A stretch of DNA of 64,000 nucleotides from Plazaster borealis. Taxonomy: Eukaryota; Echinodermata; Asteroidea; Forcipulatida; Labidiasteridae. The position numbers and the translations under genes are program-made. Shown in pieces: positions 53,540 to 64,000 of the stretch. How positions within the stretch are numbered: the first letter of the stretch is position 1; every line of letters begins with the position of its first letter. The stretch lies in assembly GCA_021014325.1 (NCBI GenBank), contig CM037460.1, forward strand, positions 24,528,544 to 24,592,543. Reading direction: 5' to 3'. A model generated the notes under the pieces. That model was given only the letters and a program-made list of their open reading frames with translations. It searched no databases and was not told the origin of the DNA.

Positions 53540-55718
53540 AAGAGTTTACCAATGTCTTCATTCTGGATTCAGCTTGATGTTTGTTGTTGGGCAGTCTTCG
53601 GCGGTTCTTTCTGAATGGCAATGGGGCACACCAATTCCCAGCATGATCCTTTTTCATCTCGCAATTCATCAGCTCAATGAACTCTTTGTCATCAGAAGAG
53701 GGGCCCAGACGTTCATCAAAACAGGTGCTTACAAACACATCTTCTCCCAATTTAGCTGCTTTTGGCCTGCAGTGGATGACTCCTATTGAATTTTCACATG
53801 GCTGGAAGTTGGCAGAATTGCGCCTATTTCTCAACACTTGGGTGAAGTACGTGCTGACCACATCTTTCTGGAGGTGGGTGATGTCTGTGCGGATGTGGGC
53901 ACCACTCAAGCAGACTTCTCCGACTACAACCCAACCGAGATCTAAGCGATGTGCCCAAGGCTGATCGTCTCTGCCATTGATAACTTCTCTTACTTTATGG
54001 AACTGGGGAGCATCTCTGCCAAGTAGGATTGCTATCTCGGCATCTTTGTTCAAGGGAGGTAACGTCGGAGCGATCGGCCTTAGGTGTTCGAAAGCTGCCG
54101 CTACTTCAGGCGTGGGGATCTCTGACACATCTCCAGGAATGTTGTTGCACTCGAAGAGAGTAGGAGTTTGAGTGTGGACTGTACCGTCTAGACTCTCTAT
54201 GATCAGGCCAGAAAGTTTTCTTCCGTGGACTTCTTGGAGGCCACTGACCGTCTTGACAGCATACCTTGACTTTTCTAGATTGGCTCCCAAACTGTCCAGT
54301 AGGTTCTCGTTGATGAGAGAACCGTCACTTTGATCGTCAATGATAACATACGTAGTGACAACACGCTCTGGCTTCCCTTTGAGGTAAGCCTTTGCCAGAC
54401 ATATCTTAGCACATGACCGGCCTTCTTTACCTTGGCCACATACTTTGGTGCATTTGGGTGTCATGGTTCTCTGAGGTTGGTTGACATCCTCCCCAGTCGC
54501 GTGTGGTGTCTGGTTCGATGCCGATGGCACTTCATAGCTTCGTGCTGGTCTATGCATCACTGTGACATGGGCCTTGCCACAGAGATCACATCTGACTCCA
54601 GTCTTGCAATTCTTGATGAGGTGATTAGGTTTAAGACACCGGAAGCACAAGCGGTTCTCTTTCAGAATTGTACTCTTCTCGTCTGGAGACTTTTCTTTGA
54701 AGATCCGACAATTTTGCAAATCATGTGCAGTGTTGTGGATGGGACAACGAGGTGACTCTTTCATAAAGGGTCTGTCATTCACTTCCGTCTTTCTTACGGT
54801 GAACGCCGATTTTTGTGGTGCGCGGTCCCATGCACCTTTGACAACATCTGTAAACTGAAAGCTGGGATCGTTCTGTACACGAGCGTGGCCTTGTACAAAT
54901 TTGACGAATACCTCAAATGGTGGAAACATCACGGAGTGCTTTTCTTTGTACTGCGAACCCTTCTCACGCCACTTCAATTGAAGCCAATCTGGAAGTTTCT
55001 GGACCAAAGGCTGCAACCCCCTTGAAGAATCCAAAACTAGTAGACCTGGATACTGTTTGGATTCCTTGATGTATTGAACTTTCAGAAGAAGATACCCAAA
55101 TTCTTCAAGTTTTGTGCTGGCCCTTGGTGGGAATTTTTGGACCTGCTCCACTCTCTTCATCAAATCCCGTTCAACTGCTTCCGGTGAGCCATGCTTCTCA
55201 TCTAGGTATGCCCATATCCTTTGAAGACCCAGATCAGGCTTATCGACATGGATGGCGGAAATCTTCTGAACAAGGGACTTAGCTTCGCCTTCAAGAGAAT
55301 CGAGGATGAGGTTCGTTTCTTGGAAGGATTTCAGATCGAGGTCTCTCGTAGCCTGCTGGAAACTACCTTTCCAAGATCTGTAATCACCTGCATTGCCATG
55401 GAACTTTCTCAGTCCGCTTTTCACAAGCTCTTTTTTGACCAGCATGTTGCTAATGGAGTTGAGCTGCTCCTTCATCTGATTGGGGGATTCTGATGACTGG
55501 TCATCACTGCTGGGTGATTCGATTGGTTGTTTCGTCTTCATCTCTTCTTTGTCTGCCTTTTTGTCTTCACTTTGTAACTTAACTTCTGACAAAGGTTTCT
55601 TATCAGTCTCCACTGGTTTTTCTTTCTCTTGTGGCTTCTTTTCATCTGACTTGTCACCTTTTGTCTCAGTTTTTTTCCCAATTGATACTTTTCTGGAAAT
55701 GCGCCGAGACAAATTCAC
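53502..55718 (-). pseudogene. BEL/Pao 2 gag, zinc knuckle and protease
   Basis: This frame has 738 codons. After a K/E-rich linker, DUF1759 runs from about residue 100 (FHGNAGDYRSWKGSFQ) to 270. Zinc knuckles follow (CFRCLKPNHLIKNC and CDLCGKAHVTVMH). The DUF1758 protease region has YVIIDDQSDGSL intact. The frame breaks near 53515 beside a run of A, where the RT begins in another frame. Confidence 0.88.
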
Positions 55719-56067
55719 AGGTTCGATCTGCGGAGTCCGCCGTAGGCAGCTGCAAATCTTCTTGAATGGTGGGGGAATTTTCTTTTATGGCAGCTGCCTC
55801 CAGGTATTCTGCTTCTGTCTCCGCCATAGCATAATCTTTCTCTGCACCAAGAAGAAGTAAAGCATTGGATACTTCATACTCTTGGCGACGAAGATCTGCT
55901 TCTTTTCGAGTGAACTCAATCTTGGTTTTCAAGGACTGAGCCTTTGCACGAGCCAGTATAGCTGCTGAGCTCTTGGTCGACCTTAAACTTCGCCGTGATG
56001 ACCCAGTAGGCCGGGAAGTTGCACTAGTTACGTCGTCAGAATTGATTTCTTCAATCATCTTGAGCAC
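55666..56067 (-). pseudogene. BEL/Pao 2 gag N-terminal region
   Basis: A 133-codon frame with an S/R-rich start (SRRSLRSTKSSAAIL) and a long charged helix (AKAQSLKTKIEFTRKEADLR) of coiled-coil type. It overlaps the next frame by 53 bases; a one-base shift near 55735-55760 would explain the break. Confidence 0.75.
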
Positions 56068-56088
56068 TTCTTGGAGAGTTCTTTTTAC

Positions 56089-56988
56089 TGTGCAAGACTT
56101 GGGGTGCCAGGGCGCCCTCTTTCCAGCCAGATAACCATGCGCAACGACTCAAAAAATAACTTTCAACTTCTTTATTGTCTTCCTCATCATGTGTGTGCCA
56201 CAAAAGTGGTAAAAAGAACTGTTCTCTCTGTAGCTCAGATGTCCTCAACTAGAAAGGGCTGCTAGGTCGTCTGGAACATGTCATTTCAACAACCTAAATA
56301 GAAACAACAATGCACATTAACTTTAATACACTTCTTAACTACAGCGCGAGTAAACCCCCATTCATATAACCACCGATGCCCAAATAAGGTAATGACTCAT
56401 GAATATTCATGACACAGAACAAAAAATGGCGAGTGCACGTCTTTAGGCAAGTGTTCCTTACACACAAAACTAAGTCTTTGACTTTACGATAACACTCACT
56501 TACTGCAGTTATACAAACATAAAAAGGTAAAAAATAACTTGCACTAAGGTAGTAAATACCACTGAGCATGAAGGCCATAGACATCTAGCTTTACAATCCA
56601 CAAATTAGGCTTTAAGGCCTAGACATAAAGGGAGATTCCAAGGATCAAAATAAGGGAAGTTTACGTGAATCAGAGCAAATTAATCGGTCAGGCATAGAGT
56701 ACTGGCGGGAAAACATGTCTAAAAGTTACACACCAATTACACAACAAATTATGAACAATAATCCGTATCATCATTAAAAATAGAATCCTTAACTCACCAG
56801 TATTTTTCTGGAATCTGGTACTGCTAACAAACGATATCGAAAAGTGCAAAGAATGTCACTTTTTCTCACAGTGGCTTGACAAGAATAAACTTTCAGAATA
56901 ACTAACAAGGTAAAAAAAAACCGGGGAACACGAGAGGGCGCTAAACCAAATTAGGTGTCACCTAGACGGGCAGGGAAGAAACATAACA
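56089..56988 (-). repeat. 5' LTR of BEL/Pao element 2
   Basis: The 900-bp upstream LTR. The gag-like start codon lies only about 30 bases inside it, leaving little room for a leader or primer-binding site; the adjoining bases begin GTAAAAAGAACTC. Confidence 0.9.
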
Positions 56989-57112
56989 GGGCCTAATAAC
57001 ACAATTAGGTTTGTTTGTTTTCTTTCATAGGCCTACACATAGCACACTACACATAACGCGTACAATGTACCAAGCCAGCGCTGTATTAAAACCCCTAGCA
57101 CCGCACGCGAAG

Positions 57113-57477
57113 TAGTCTTGGTTCCAAGACGCTCCAGTTGTGTAGTCACGAAAACCTAATCGCTATCACCCACGAACTAATCGTAACTAGAGGGCACGCG
57201 AAGTAGTCTTGGTTCCAAGACGGTCCAGTTGTATAGTCACAAAACCTAATCGCTATCTAAACCGCTATCACGCCCCACGAACCACTCGCCACTAGAGGGC
57301 GCTATATCCTTCCTGTAACTGCTATCACACCACGAACTGCGATAGCGGTTTGTGATGTGTTAGCGGTTACAGAAATGATAGCGCCCTCTGGTTACGATTA
57401 GTTCGTGGGTGATAGCGGTTTAGATAGCGATTAGGTTTTCGTGACTACACAACTGGAGCGTCTTGGAACCAAGACTA
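57113..57477. mobile_element. Fold-back MITE with 9-bp target duplication (Mutator-like?)
   Basis: The element begins TAGTCTTGGTTCCAAGAC and ends with the complement, with arms of about 70 bp. CACGCGAAG flanks both sides (57104-57112, 57478-57486). The other arm of the inverted duplication (48246-48262) has the uninterrupted site with one CACGCGAAG. The left end is internally duplicated near 57195. A 9-bp duplication with long inverted repeats points to Mutator-like elements, but no transposase is present. Confidence 0.8.
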
Positions 57478-58289
57478 CACGCGAAGCCCTGTACCAAACG
57501 CTTTGCTTTGTTTACCTTATTTAAAATGCACGACCTTTGCAGAAACGGACCAATCAGAACGCTTCACTGTGGCCCCATAGCTAGCGTGTGGTATGGAAAA
57601 AATAATCGCAGCCCGCCAAGGTCTGCTTGTTGAACTCTTTTTATAATATTTTATTTTTATTTTCCGGTTTAGTGTTTGTGTGGTTTGCAATGATATTCCC
57701 TTCAACGAATGCCCTGTAGGCCTACATGGATTATGGTCGACTTGAACATCATAATCGTGTGGAACATTGAACAACAATATATAGTGTTTTAAATTGACAC
57801 ACTCAAAAAAAATTCGATCCCAGGTCAGAATTGACTCGGATTCCTGGTCAAAGGGGGTCAGACATATTTCTCGGTCAGGCTGACCCATTCAGGGTCATAC
57901 TGAACCAGAAATGGCTCCACGGGACCCGGAATCTGAGACAACTCTGACTCGGGAGTTTTTAGAGAGTAGTAGGCTACTCTCTTCCTCGAGTTCAAAGCAA
58001 GTGGTGTTGCAGAAAAAGCGTTTATACTTATCCAATGCCCATTGAACCTAAACGTAAATGATTTTCCTCTACTTCACCAACAATAAGGAAAGAACTATAT
58101 ACTTTAGACGGAAGCGTATTTAGGACATGGCAAAAAAAAATTCTCAGATTGCTAATTCGCCCGCACGATTTACTATTTCGCCCGGGCGATTTACTATTTT
58201 GCCCGGGCGATTTACTGTCATAATAATGAAACCCGTTTGTTCCAATTCTACTGTGGCTGATATTCGCCAATAACAAAACACTATATTAG

Positions 58290-58515
58290 TACGGCGTCGG
58301 ACGCCCTACTGCAGCGTTAAGACGTTTACGGCGTAATAACGCCTTAATGATGTTATAACGCCCTGTTTACGGCGTTGTAACGCTCTAATTACCTCGTTAT
58401 ATCGCTCTAATTTATGACGTTGAAACGCCATAATACGGCGTAAAAAACGCCCTAAATAAACGGCGTTTTAACGCCCCTAGTGAAACGGCATTAAAACGCC
58501 CAAAACACGTTATAA
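58290..58515. repeat. Degenerate array of GGCGTT/AACGCC palindromes
   Basis: Irregular 20-30 bp units repeat ACGGCGT ... AACGCCCTAA in both orientations (for example TTACGGCGTAATAACGCC). No coding potential. Confidence 0.7.
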
Positions 58516-58892
58516 AGCTATATATCTAACGTCTTGATTTACCCTATCAGGACCGGGCTTTTCGGAGACTTACGGGGAGGGGGGCATAAAGTGCCCCCCC
58601 TCCATTCCTTATTTTCAAAAGTTCTTTAATTAATGACCGATTTTTATGAAACTTGTCATTAGGCCTAATGTTCATTTCACCAACTTCTACAAAATGATGA
58701 CAACAGGATTTTTCCAAAATTTGCCGTTAGGGGCAGGGCATTTTTGCGTCCACCCCCCCCCCCTGTTTTTGGGTCTAAAAACATACTGTTTCCAATATTT
58801 GCTCATTATTTTGTTTGTCCAAAATAATGTGATAAAACTTTGGAAACTTATTTTTTATTTTGACATTCTCGATAACATGACACTACGCTTTC

Positions 58893-59075
58893 ACAGTAGT
58901 CTTGGTTCCAAGACCTTCGCACCTAAATTGATAAATTCAACAACGTAGTCTTGGTTCCAAGACCTTCGTACCGAAATTGATAAATTCAAACAACGCATCG
59001 AAATGGATCATTTCCAACAACAGAGGGCGTAACTATCCTTGGTTCGATTTAGCTTCCACGAAGGTCTTGGGTATC
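58893..59075. repeat. Related AGTCTTGGTTCCAAGAC repeat
   Basis: Two tandem copies of TAGTCTTGGTTCCAAGACC with a TTCGYACC extension (58893 and 58947) face an inverted CGAAGGTCTTGGG at about 59058. It is probably a diverged relative of the fold-back MITE. Confidence 0.55.
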
Positions 59076-59360
59076 TTGTAAGTGGGTGCTTTTAAGTGTT
59101 TCATTGTTTTTCCCACGACTTTCCGCGAAAGCCAATCAACGATCGAGTTTGCACCTTTTCGTGAATTATTCATGAATCGCCATGAATCGCCATGCGTTTA
59201 TTAAACAGCTAGCCAGCTATGCAACGTTGTTGTGAATGGTTTGTGCACTATGTGGTGAGCTCTTCTCGCCAGGATTAATAATAGCATGATTCCTACCTCC
59301 ACCATGTTATAAGTGAATAAAATGCATTCTGAATAAAGCTTGACGATGGGTTTACCTTAA

Positions 59361-59715
59361 AGGAACATTACAGAATTGTTTTTTGCTAACAAAACAGTTA
59401 AGCACTTTATATAATCCACCATATACATAAACTGACAAACCTGTAGAAGTTTGAGATCGATCGGCCATCTGGGTCACAAGAAAATAGTGAAAAACCGATT
59501 ACACATTTGCATGTGCTACAATACATGAATAAAACGCTCATGAGCGATAAACTCCAATCGGAAATTAGTTTTGTTTATTTCTCATCAAATATGGCATTTC
59601 AGACAGAAATATTTTTAGGAATGTTTTCTACTATCATCATCATTAGACCGTGTCAGTTTTATGTAAATCTGTGATCTTTAAAGAACTTTTTAATTACCAG
59701 TTCTGTAACGTTCCT
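59361..59715. mobile_element. TTAA-flanked MITE, family 3 (AGGAACRTTACAGAA ends)
   Basis: AGGAACATTACAGAA and the complement of AGGAACGTTACAGAA bound a 355-bp segment, with TTAA on both sides (59357-59360, 59716-59719). The features fit a piggyBac-type MITE. Confidence 0.75.
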
Positions 59716-59869
59716 TTAAGTTTTGGACTTAGCAATTCTCTAGATTATTCTGAAATTGCTAGCTTTTGTTTATAACAATATTTAACTTGGTCCTTGTTTG
59801 TTGAAGGTGTACAGGAAAGGTGCAGGAATGATTTAATAATGAGGATAATGTAGATATATACAATAAAAC

Positions 59870-60110
59870 TATAACCTGTGAAAAATTCGTTTCAAAAGGT
59901 GGTCGCGTTTTTTGAGATAACTCCGAAAATCCGGAGAGGATATGTCAACGCAGGAAAAATAATCCGTATTAAATTGGCAATACACAATCAGAGAAACGTT
60001 TTTGCAGTAACTTTTCTCAGATTTAAATTTTGGGGGATAAAAACTAATATCTTTTTCGATACGTACATCACTTCAAAGTGAAATGTTTTTCAAAATGCTA
60101 TCGAATGATG
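59870..60110. mobile_element. TTAA MITE, family 2 (internal fragment)
   Basis: Internal part of the same family (TTTCAAAAGGTGGTCGCG, AACTCCGAAAATCCGGAG). Both ends are missing. Confidence 0.55.
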
Positions 60111-61360
60111 CTGCTACCTCCATGTATTAGTGTTTTTGTTGCACCCGTGACCCGACAAAAGAATTGATTTGAGCATGCAATTCTCATTATTTTAATACAA
60201 AATGTGCATATATTTGATGAAAATTAACATGGTTATGATATGTTCGTACCAAAAGGATAGTATTTTACTCTAAAAATTTCAGATTTTTGTGGTTTTTGCC
60301 CTGACCACATTGTAGGTCGGATCGGGCTAAAAATTTGTGAGCATTCATTGCTCATTAGGACATGCAAGCACAACAATTTTTTTCAAATCGGAAGACATAA
60401 GGTAAACAAGTGCGTTGGTCTGACATGGAATTACCCATGGCCAATACAGGGGAGCCATGGGCTGTGTATTTTAGGTCATAAGTTTGTGATCTAGAAGGCT
60501 AATGGGCGGGGCTTCACGGCAATCCTGCTGATCAGCAAACAACCAATCATTTATAACAGACAGAGAGGGTAAAGAGAAAGCATAATTATTCCACTTTTTG
60601 TAGGGATAAACCTCTCTAGCCCCTCTGAGGGGTATTAGGCCGATAATGATGTGAGAAAAGCTTCATACCCCGGGTGTAATACGACTTCCAAGACTGTTAT
60701 AAACTACAGTAGTGCTCATTTTGTCTGGATCAGTTATTACGTCATATGCCTCGCAAGGTTTTGTTCAATGTTCCACACGATTTGATGTTTCTCTGCAGTC
60801 GACCCTATACTCATTAAAGGGCATTCGTTGAAGGGGATATCATAGAACACCAACAAACACATACCTGAAAAATAAAAAAGAATTATCAACAAGTTATAAA
60901 AAGAGTTATCACCAGGCAGACTTTGGCGGGCTTCCAACATGCATGTCTTGCTTCCTGATGTGTGCCACATCAATCATGAATACAAATAGTCCATGAGCCA
61001 GGTGCTGACATTTAACATATTGGTACCAACTCAAGGGACTAATTCTAATATCACCTTTCTTGTTGCAAATAATCCATAACTTACCATAAACTATGATAGC
61101 CTGTAAAACAAATTAGATTTTTACCAGTTTTCGAAAGATTTTCACTTTCCATTATACAGACAAAGGGTCAGACTATTTCCCAAGCCTCAATGAACGCAAA
61201 CTTAAAGGTTAGGCTCATAGTTTGGTAATGACCCTGAAATGAAAATGTGTAATATCTATCCGAAAGCCTATTGTTATGAAGATAGTATATCAGCACCCTG
61301 TAAAATTATTTCGTCTGAATTGCCCCCGTTGATTAGAAAGCAATACAAACTTGTGAATAA

Positions 61361-61390
61361 GAGAAACGGTTCATGCACGAACCGTTTCTC
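61361..61390. promoter_or_regulatory. 30-bp near-perfect palindrome upstream of receptor gene 2
   Basis: GAGAAACGGTTCATG followed by CACGAACCGTTTCTC, the counterpart of the palindrome at 47811-47840, lies about 690 bases upstream of the ATG at 62075. Each copy differs from a perfect palindrome at a different position. The function is unknown. Confidence 0.6.
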
Positions 61391-61854
61391 AGAGTTCCGA
61401 GGGTTGGCGTCCGTTTGCAAATGCTGCGGCTACAGATGCAGTTGGTACCCGCTGTCGCCTCTCTAAACGGGGATTTTTTTCAGCAAGAATAGGCATAGTG
61501 ACTTTTATTGTATCTTTCTTTATAACGTTGCTTATAAATCAGCATTACGTTGTCAAAACCAATCTACGACTCTACCTTTTTAACACAACACACCGCGTAA
61601 TGTGTGGATTCGGTTGTTATGTAATATTTTCCCTTGAAAGAAATAACATGTACAAAGATCAGTCCAGAATGCAATCGATTTAATCAAAACTGCCACTAGT
61701 TACAGGGGGAACAGCGCGAATTCCTTCACGTATAGAAAACAAATTCAACACCGGAATTTCTATAAATAAACACCTTCACTGAGCATGGGGACTCTATCAT
61801 TAATTTGCATATAATAGGTTTGTTTTATAAAGTTCAAGGGTTCGAGAGTGGGTT

Positions 61855-61862
61855 TATAAAAG
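61855..61862 (+). promoter_or_regulatory. TATA box of the paralogous receptor
   Basis: TATAAAAG lies about 213 bases upstream of the ATG at 62075, a plausible distance for a short 5' UTR. The equivalent place upstream of the first gene (about 47255-47264) reads TTTAAACAAG on its coding strand, so the box is not conserved there. Confidence 0.5.
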
Positions 61863-62074
61863 GCTACTGGCGCATTTAGGTTAGTTCCTTATATACAGAA
61901 TTTTAGGCGCAGGTAGTACTGACATTTTTTACTCTCTCTATCTCTCTCCCTCTCTCGCACATTGAATCTCGAATCGTTCTTCTGGTTTACTGAAACTTGA
62001 TTAATTCGTAATCATCTGATTGATTGTATCACTCATTAACGTAGCACTTGAGTGGTTGTCAACACTGAAGGAAA

Positions 62075-62144
62075 ATGATGGGATTTTTACCGATCAGCTT
62101 GCTGGTCATATGGCTCGGCACTCGGTCAGCAAACGCTCAAGGCG
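62075..62144 (+). CDS. Paralogous receptor, exon 1: signal peptide
   Basis: This is the first exon of a second gene of the same family, reading outward on the plus strand. It starts MMGFLPISLLVIWLG and ends in ANAQG in phase 1 at GTAAGT, the same 70-base length as the exon at 46990-47059. The preceding 900 bases match the promoter region of the first gene in inverted orientation. Confidence 0.87.
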
Positions 62145-62164
62145 GTAAGTTATTTCAATTTTAA

Positions 62165-62560
62165 AGGGATTGTATATCCGTTTGGTAATTGAAACCCACT
62201 GTTTGTTTCAATCCTATTTAGTTGTAGATATATAACATAAAACTAACCTGTGAAAAAGTCATTTCAAAAGGTGGTAGCACTTTTGAGATATTGCCGAAAA
62301 TCTGGAACGGTTATGTCCACGCAGGAAGAATAATCTGCAAATGGGAATACACAAGCTGAGAAACGTTACTGTCAGTGTCAGTAATGCTTCTCAGATTCAT
62401 ATTTTTGGGGATAAAAAGTGATATCTTTTTTCATAACCGCACTACTTCTGAGTGAAGATTTTCTCGAAATGCATTATACTATCCTAAAGCTGCTGTACTT
62501 CATACTAAGTAAGTTTTCATTGCCATAATATTTAATAATATATTAACGTACATAGACCCA
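62165..62560. mobile_element. TTAA MITE, family 2 (best copy, intron 1 of gene 2)
   Basis: The 396-bp element is flanked by TTAA (62161-62164, 62561-62564). Its ends are near-complementary: AGGGATTGTATATCCG on the left and a degraded match around ACGTACATAGACCC on the right. Inner blocks such as AAAAGGTGGTAGC and TTGCCGAAAATCTGGA recur at 4390-4621, 41366-41752, 46690-46969 and 59870-60110. Confidence 0.72.
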
Positions 62561-63062
62561 TTAAACAAGCTACCTGTATTCTTAAAAAAGAGGGGGTAAT
62601 CAATAAACAAAACAAATCAACACATTACTTATCAGTTCTCATTGCATCAAAGACAAGTGAACGTTTCTATACAAATTTGAAAATTGTTAGACCTTTAAAT
62701 AAAACGGCAAGCCACTGATTTCGCCGACTTTGTTTTCCCTTCTTGTGTGAGCTAAGCCATTATACAAAACTATGACAGTAATTGTCTGAATCTAAGGTTT
62801 AGAAGTTATAATTATAACTTCGTTAAAAACACATGTAATAATGATAAGAAGAAGAATAATTTCATTGCATTTTCTTTAAAACAAAACAGTGCTCAAATAA
62901 CGGACAACCGAAGTATGGAACTAATTGTAGGTTATTGGGTGATTAACTTTGTGCATAATTACCAATTATTGGCGTGGATCAACATTAATAATAGCCACGT
63001 GCGATTTATAAAAAATGTGATAACAAATAATAATAATTGTAGTGATTTATATTCTTCCCCAG

Positions 63063-63184
63063 GTCTTTTATTTCCGCATGGTGCAGGAGACACATCAGTT
63101 GCAAATAGGGACGACTACTTTTCGGCAGCGATTACAATTCCGGTTCAGTTTCCCTTCTTTGGCCAAACTGTCAGCTCTGCCTAT
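63063..63184 (+). CDS. Paralogous receptor, exon 2: start of NIDO domain
   Basis: The exon encodes LLFPHGAGDTSVANRDDYFS then IPVQFPFFGQTVSSAY, the canonical beginning of a NIDO domain (phG...D..l...dD). It enters in phase 1 and leaves in phase 0 at GTGAGT. The phases fit exon 1 and an exon starting VSTNG as in the first gene. The next exon is beyond the window; 63185-64000 holds none. Confidence 0.87.
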
Positions 63185-63519
63185 GTGAGTGTTCCTTTGT
63201 CGTCTTTTTTTAATGAATATTAGAGACATTAATGACTCCCATTGCCTCAAATTATCAGAGGCAAATGGTTGAGGTTATTATTAGAATTGCTTATGTGAAA
63301 CAAACCGAGCAGTATAACATCTCGGAATGGATTAAGCAAGTTTGGCAGATTTATAGGATTTCTCGAATTTAACTCATGTTGGTTGGAAATATCTCAATCT
63401 TTGCAAAACGGTATTACTTGATTTTGCCTTTAAAAAATGTTATAGTTTTTGAGCAAAGGGAATCATTAAAATTAATGTAGGCCCCTATACTATCAGGAAT
63501 GTTATTCGCCCAATGACCA

Positions 63520-63600
63520 GGGCACTGTTAAAGCGCAATGAAAAGGTTTTTGTAAAATGCGCTACATAAGAACATAGTTATTATTATTATCAATCAATCA
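63520..63600 (+). repeat. Probable SINE tail fragment
   Basis: GTAAAATGCGCTACATAAGA followed by TTATTATTATTAT resembles the 3' end of animal SINEs. The head is not present. Confidence 0.4.
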
Positions 63601-63652
63601 GTCGTGGAGTCCACTTTTTTGACGGACTCGGCCTCGGACTGTAATAAGGACA

Positions 63653-63993
63653 TAGTCTTGGTTCCAAGACGGTCCAGTTGTGTAGTCACGAAAACCTAAT
63701 CGCTATCTAAAACGCTATCACACCCCACGAACCACTCACCACTCGCCACTAGAGGGCGCTGTCATTCATGTAACTGCAGCACTGGTGTACTGTGCTCACA
63801 CACCACGACCCACCCCATCCCCATGGTTTTTTTTTTATTTTTATTTCCGAGGTTGGGGACGTTTTGTACGTGGTGTGGTGTGATAGGTGTGGTGATAGCG
63901 GTTACAGGTTACTAGTGAATGAGAGCGCCGGGTGAACGATAGGGGTGATAGTGGTAGCGACTACACAACTGGAGCGTCTTGGAACCAAGACTA
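63653..63993. mobile_element. Second copy of the fold-back MITE
   Basis: It has the same ends (TAGTCTTGGTTCCAAGAC and its complement) and the GTGTAGTCACGAAAACC block. It is flanked on the left by ATAAGGACA (63644-63652) and on the right by ATAAGGA before the window ends, consistent with a 9-bp duplication. Confidence 0.75.
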
Positions 63994-64000
63994 ATAAGGA

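Larger units (their letters stand above)
49272..56988 (-). mobile_element. BEL/Pao LTR retrotransposon 2
   Basis: LTRs at 49272-50169 and 56089-56988 flank an internal region on the minus strand. The target duplication is GGGCC (49267-49271, 56989-56993). The 3' polypurine tract is the complement of 50170-50178. The element lies in the spacer between the arms of the inverted gene duplication. Four breaks interrupt its coding frame. It is a different lineage from element 1: FYMDD instead of FYVDD in the RT, and a different gag. Confidence 0.93.
57600..60937. repeat. 3.3-kb element with about 180-bp inverted ends
   Basis: 57600-57780 (AGCCCGCCAAGGTCTGC ...) is the approximate reverse complement of 60750-60937 (... 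GCAGACTTTGGCGGGCT). The interior has no gene, only other repeats. The homologous place in the left arm of the duplication reads AATCGCTGGCGGGCTTCC with no insertion. Confidence 0.65.
57025..62560 (+). repeat. Right arm of the inverted duplication, with insertions
   Basis: It matches 46690-48305 in reverse complement in blocks (57025-57112, 57478-57604, 60930-62560). The blocks are interrupted by a fold-back MITE (57113-57477) and a 3.3-kb inverted-repeat element (about 57600-60937). It carries exon 1 of the plus-strand paralogue. Confidence 0.75.

Overview
The window is animal nuclear DNA: AT-rich, intron-rich, packed with transposons and minisatellites, with no bacterial gene layout. The domain content (nidogen-type NIDO, many HYR modules, an adhesion-GPCR seven-helix core), BEL/Pao and piggyBac elements, a tRNA-derived SINE and frequent taggcctac motifs suggest an invertebrate deuterostome, most likely an echinoderm. 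The organism call is inference.

Main gene. The minus strand from 47059 down to 5307 carries one very large adhesion G-protein-coupled receptor gene. Twenty-six exons can be placed with splice sites: a signal peptide, three exons of a NIDO domain, ten HYR exons, a hormone-receptor-motif region, the GAIN domain with its GPS cleavage site, seven helices spread over five exons, and a short cytoplasmic tail. From the first NIDO exon seen (46269) to the stop (5307) the exons total 5256 bases, exactly 1752 codons including the stop, with every splice phase compatible. The HYR exons occur as an alternating A/B pair that was recently duplicated as an 1135-bp two-exon unit. An exon for the start of the NIDO domain appears to be missing.

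Second gene. A paralogue starts on the plus strand at 62075 (signal peptide exon, then the NIDO exon that the first gene lacks) and leaves the window. The two genes lie head to head in a large inverted duplication (left arm about 46690-48305, right arm about 57025-62560). A BEL/Pao retrotransposon (49272-56988) sits in the spacer.

Mobile DNA. A piggyBac element (15839-27413) is inserted in an HYR intron, and a BEL/Pao element (18782-26597) is nested inside it. Other mobile DNA includes a tRNA-derived SINE, a LINE fragment, several TTAA-flanked MITEs, a MITE with a TTA duplication, and a fold-back family with 9-bp target duplications. Paralogous empty sites inside the window define two insertions to the base. 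All transposon coding regions are broken.

The 5.3 kb downstream of the receptor holds satellite arrays and no gene I can support. Coordinates of introns and repeats were read by eye, so repeat edges are approximate unless a target duplication is given.
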